A DNA stretch of 14,817 nt. It comes from CAZEHS01 sp964649745 (GTDB taxonomy: Bacteria; Bacillota; Clostridia; Peptostreptococcales; Acidaminobacteraceae). The notes below the pieces were generated by a model. The model was not told the origin of the DNA and did not search any database. It saw only the letters and a list, made by a program, of their open reading frames with translations. Below are positions 12,660 to 14,817 of this stretch, piece by piece (position 1 is the stretch's first letter; each line of letters starts with the position of its first letter). The DNA is taken from assembly GCA_964649745.1 (NCBI GenBank), contig CAZYQI010000051.1:1-14817 (forward strand), in the 5' to 3' direction. A program made the translations under genes and the position numbers.

Positions 12660-13660
12660 AATTTATCCGCAGCATTCATGCTATTGATTCACACACTATG
12701 GGAGAACCGACCCGCATCATCATCGGCGGCATACCGAAAATCCCGGGAAACACAATGCCTGAGAAGAAGGAATACCTTGAAAAGAACCTGGACAACCTGA
12801 GAACCGCAACCATGCTGGAACCGCGGGGCCATGCGGATATGTTCGGTTCCATCATCACAGAGCCCTGCAATAAAGAAGCGGACTTCGGCATCATCTTTAT
12901 GGATGGCGGCGGCTACCTTAACATGTGCGGCCATGGCTCCATCGGGGCAATGACAGTAGCTGTTGAAACTGGGATGGTAGAAGCGGTTGAACCTGTAACT
13001 CACATCAAGATGGAAGCTCCCGCCGGTCTGATCCTAGGCGAAGTTAAAGTCGAAAATGGCCGTGCTCGGGAAGTATCCATCGTTAACGTGCCGGCGTTTC
13101 TTTACAAATCCGATGTTGAAATTGAAGTTCCCGGTCTGGGAAAAGTCATCGTAGATATCTCCTTCGGCGGCAGCTTCTTTGTTCTGGTATCCGCTGTTCA
13201 ACTGGGCGTTGAGCTGGATCCGAAGAACATCAACAAACTGCGGGATTTTGGGCTTCAAATTCGTGAAATCGTTAACAAAACTGTTCCCATGCAACACCCC
13301 ACACTGAGCCATATCAAGACAGCAGACCTTGTTGAGATTTATGGCCCTGCACAGCATCCGGATGCCGACTACAAGAACGTTGTTGTTTTCGGAAACGGAA
13401 ATATCGACCGTTCACCATGCGGTACCGGCACCAGCGCTAAGATGGCAACGCTTTACAGCAAAGGTCATTTGAAGGTTGGCGAAGAATTCATCTATGAGAG
13501 CATCCTGGGGACCCTGTTCAAGGGTAAAATTCTGGATACCTTGAAAGTAGGGGAATTCGAGGCTGTTACACCGCAAATTACAGGCTCTGCATATATCACA
13601 GGATTCAACCATTTCGTTATTGATGAAAACGATCCTGTAAAGTATGGTTTCACGCTTTAA
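12656..13660 (+). CDS. prdF: PrdF, proline racemase
   Basis: This encodes 334 residues, with GGGGGAAAAGAA upstream of the ATG. It interconverts L- and D-proline, supplying the D-isomer to the reductase. The two catalytic cysteines of the proline racemase/hydroxyproline epimerase fold are present: MCGHGSIGA (Cys91) and RSPCGTGTSAK (Cys255). The start IHAIDSHTMGEPTRIIIGG is typical of the family, and the length is normal. Having Cys at both active-site positions argues for a racemase rather than a dehydratase, which has Thr at the second position. It is last in the operon and coupled to prdE. No strong terminator follows at once; an AT-rich imperfect inverted repeat (13663-13681) is the only candidate. 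Confidence 0.95.
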   Translation: MKFIRSIHAIDSHTMGEPTRIIIGGIPKIPGNTMPEKKEYLEKNLDNLRTATMLEPRGHADMFGSIITEPCNKEADFGIIFMDGGGYLNMCGHGSIGAMTVAVETGMVEAVEPVTHIKMEAPAGLILGEVKVENGRAREVSIVNVPAFLYKSDVEIEVPGLGKVIVDISFGGSFFVLVSAVQLGVELDPKNINKLRDFGLQIREIVNKTVPMQHPTLSHIKTADLVEIYGPAQHPDADYKNVVVFGNGNIDRSPCGTGTSAKMATLYSKGHLKVGEEFIYESILGTLFKGKILDTLKVGEFEAVTPQITGSAYITGFNHFVIDENDPVKYGFTL

Positions 13661-13685
13661 CATTGAATTATTTTAATGCAAAGAG

Positions 13686-13714
13686 TTGTTTTTTCGTGAT
13701 TTATGAAGTAAAAT
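13686..13714 (+). promoter_or_regulatory. Promoter of the TauE/SafE-like permease gene
   Basis: TTGTTT (13686-13691), a 17-base spacer and TAAAAT (13709-13714) form a good sigma-A type promoter. It would give a leader of roughly 90 bases that includes the hairpin at 13755-13773. Confidence 0.65.
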
Positions 13715-13754
13715 AGTAGCAAGAACTTTATGATTTATAAGAGTTTAGCTTCAA

Positions 13755-13773
13755 CGCTGTGCAATGCACAGCG
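13755..13773 (+). promoter_or_regulatory. Perfect 19-base palindrome in the permease leader
   Basis: CGCTGTGC (13755-13762) and GCACAGCG (13766-13773) are perfectly complementary around AAT. There is no T-run after it, so it is not an intrinsic terminator. It may be an operator or an RNA hairpin affecting stability or translation of the permease, whose AAGGAGG (13798-13804) lies 25 bases on. Confidence 0.55.
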
Positions 13774-13811
13774 AGCATTCATACTTTAACTTCCAATAAG
13801 GAGGAAACACA

Positions 13812-14702
13812 ATGATTCTTGCAATTCAAGGCGCTCTTGCAGCAGTAACAGTGTGGTTCGCAGCAGTATTCGGTATGGACTTCATGAAACACAAAGACAA
13901 CCTGGAAGCGGATACTTCCTGGGGCAAAATGGCATTTGTAGGCTTTATCACAGACTTCTTTGATACGCTGGGTATCGGCTCCTTCGCTCCAACAGTGGCT
14001 CTTTCCAAAGCACTCAAACAAGTTCACGACCGCGTAATGCCGGGTACACTGAACGTGGCCCACACGATTCCGGTAGTTGTTGAAGCGTTGATCTTCATCA
14101 CAATCATCGAAGTTGATCCAATCACTTTGGTTTCCATGCTGGTTTCCGCTACTCTGGGCGCATGGTTGGGTGCTGGTTTCGTTGCTAAGCTTCCTGAGAA
14201 AAAGATCCAATTCTTCATGGGTATCGCACTTTTCGTAACAGCATTCATCATGCTTGCCGGTAAAATGGGCTGGATGCCAGGCGGCGGAGATGCTATCGGC
14301 CTCACAGGCGGCGCACTGATCGCAGGTAACGTTGGAAACTTCATCCTGGGCGCTCTGATGACTGCTGGTATCGGTCTCTACGCTCCTTGTATGGCTCTGG
14401 TTTACATCCTTGGCATGAGCGCTAAGGTTGCGTTCCCAATCATGATGGCTTCCTGCGCATTCCTTATGCCGGTTGCATCTGTTAAATTCATCAAAGAAGG
14501 CGCGTACGACAAAAAAGCTTCCATGGCAATCACAATCTTCGGTACTATCGGCGTATTCATCGCGGCTTACCTGGTTAAATCCTTGCCGCTGGACATTCTC
14601 CGATGGATCGTTATCGCTGTAATCCTCTATACTTCCGTAACAATGATCCGACGCAGCATGAACAACACTGAAGCTGCCGGTTCAAAAGCTGAAGCGAAAT
14701 AA
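13812..14702 (+). CDS. TauE/SafE-family membrane permease
   Basis: This encodes 296 residues, with AAGGAGG before the ATG. About eight hydrophobic helices are visible. The arrangement of two similar halves with glycine-rich segments (FITDFFDTLGIGSF near the N-terminus and GNVGNFILGALMTAGIGLYAPCM in the second half) is typical of the TauE/SafE (formerly DUF81) family, which exports organic sulfonates, sulfite and other small anions. The C-terminus is polar (NNTEAAGSKAEAK). It directly follows the prd operon but has its own promoter. Its codon use resembles that of the highly expressed prd genes. It could export the product 5-aminovalerate or move a proline-related compound; the substrate is not readable from the sequence. 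Confidence 0.88.
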   Translation: MILAIQGALAAVTVWFAAVFGMDFMKHKDNLEADTSWGKMAFVGFITDFFDTLGIGSFAPTVALSKALKQVHDRVMPGTLNVAHTIPVVVEALIFITIIEVDPITLVSMLVSATLGAWLGAGFVAKLPEKKIQFFMGIALFVTAFIMLAGKMGWMPGGGDAIGLTGGALIAGNVGNFILGALMTAGIGLYAPCMALVYILGMSAKVAFPIMMASCAFLMPVASVKFIKEGAYDKKASMAITIFGTIGVFIAAYLVKSLPLDILRWIVIAVILYTSVTMIRRSMNNTEAAGSKAEAK

Positions 14703-14739
14703 CCCACTTTACCTCATACCTCTACTTACTTCATATTTT

Positions 14740-14770
14740 CGGGAAGGGCAAACGCCTTTCCCGTTTTTTT
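14740..14770 (+). terminator. Intrinsic terminator after the permease gene
   Basis: CGGGAAGGGC (14740-14749) pairs with GCCTTTCCCG (14754-14763), one G-T wobble, loop AAAC, followed by seven T's. Confidence 0.93.
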
Positions 14771-14778
14771 GTATTAAA

Positions 14779-14805
14779 CGAAAACCACCCGCTATGCGGG
14801 TGGTT
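14779..14805 (-). terminator. Minus-strand terminator of a convergent gene outside the window
   Basis: AACCACCCGC (14783-14792) and GCGGGTGGTT (14796-14805) form a perfect 10-bp stem with a TAT loop. Read on the minus strand the stem is followed by TTTTCGTTT; on the plus strand there is no T-run. This implies a minus-strand gene ending just beyond the right edge. Confidence 0.75.
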
Positions 14806-14817
14806 CAAAAAAGCTTA

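Noticed and set aside
13663..13681. AT-rich inverted repeat after prdF as a terminator
   Set aside because: The stem is short, contains a mismatch and has almost no GC pairs, so it should be too weak to terminate.
1..14817. Mobile elements, CRISPR arrays, phage genes or attachment sites
   Set aside because: No transposase, integrase or phage protein, no regularly spaced repeats and no duplicated tRNA ends were seen.

Overview
The window looks like chromosome of an amino-acid-fermenting, anaerobic member of the Clostridia. The grounds are a complete Stickland-type D-proline reductase (prd) cluster, two in-frame UGA (selenocysteine) codons, a c-di-AMP riboswitch, tRNAs with encoded CCA ends, strong AGGAGG-type ribosome binding sites and moderate GC. 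Genus cannot be assigned by eye. No mobile element, CRISPR array or rRNA was seen.

Left part (1-4480). A minus-strand tRNA-Val/tRNA-Ala operon has a near-consensus promoter and its own terminator, and abuts the start of a divergent-side minus-strand gene cut by the window edge. Then, on the plus strand: a small membrane-anchored or lipoprotein-like protein; a c-di-AMP (ydaO/yuaA-type) riboswitch with terminator in front of a GNAT acetyltransferase; a neurotransmitter:sodium symporter (NSS) with a separate 32-residue MetS-like small subunit; and an unrecognised four-helix membrane protein whose ribosome binding site lies directly on the T-run of the NSS terminator.

Central part (4491-7237). 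An unrecognised soluble protein overlaps and is probably translationally coupled to prdR. PrdR is a CBS-CBS/PAS/AAA+/Fis-type activator of sigma-54 RNA polymerase. The roughly 310-base gap after it holds a clear -24/-12 sigma-54 promoter and, about 190-220 bases upstream of that, paired direct and inverted repeats that are good candidates for the PrdR enhancer.

Right part (7238-14817). The prd operon runs prdC, prdA, a small conserved protein, prdB, prdD, prdE, prdF. PrdF racemises L-proline to D-proline. PrdA (pyruvoyl, self-cleaving at Thr415-Cys416) and PrdB (Sec151) form D-proline reductase, which opens the ring to 5-aminovalerate. PrdC, a RnfC-like protein with a C-terminal Cys-x-x-Sec motif, probably feeds it electrons. 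PrdD and PrdE are together a PrdA paralogue divided into two genes exactly where PrdA cuts itself. A TauE/SafE-family permease with its own promoter and a leader hairpin follows, and may move a substrate or product of the pathway. The window ends in two back-to-back terminators, implying a convergent gene beyond the edge.

Most noteworthy: the selenocysteine extension of PrdC past an apparent stop; the pre-split PrdD/PrdE pseudo-subunit; the uncharacterised PrdR-coupled protein; and the regulatory architecture between prdR and prdC.
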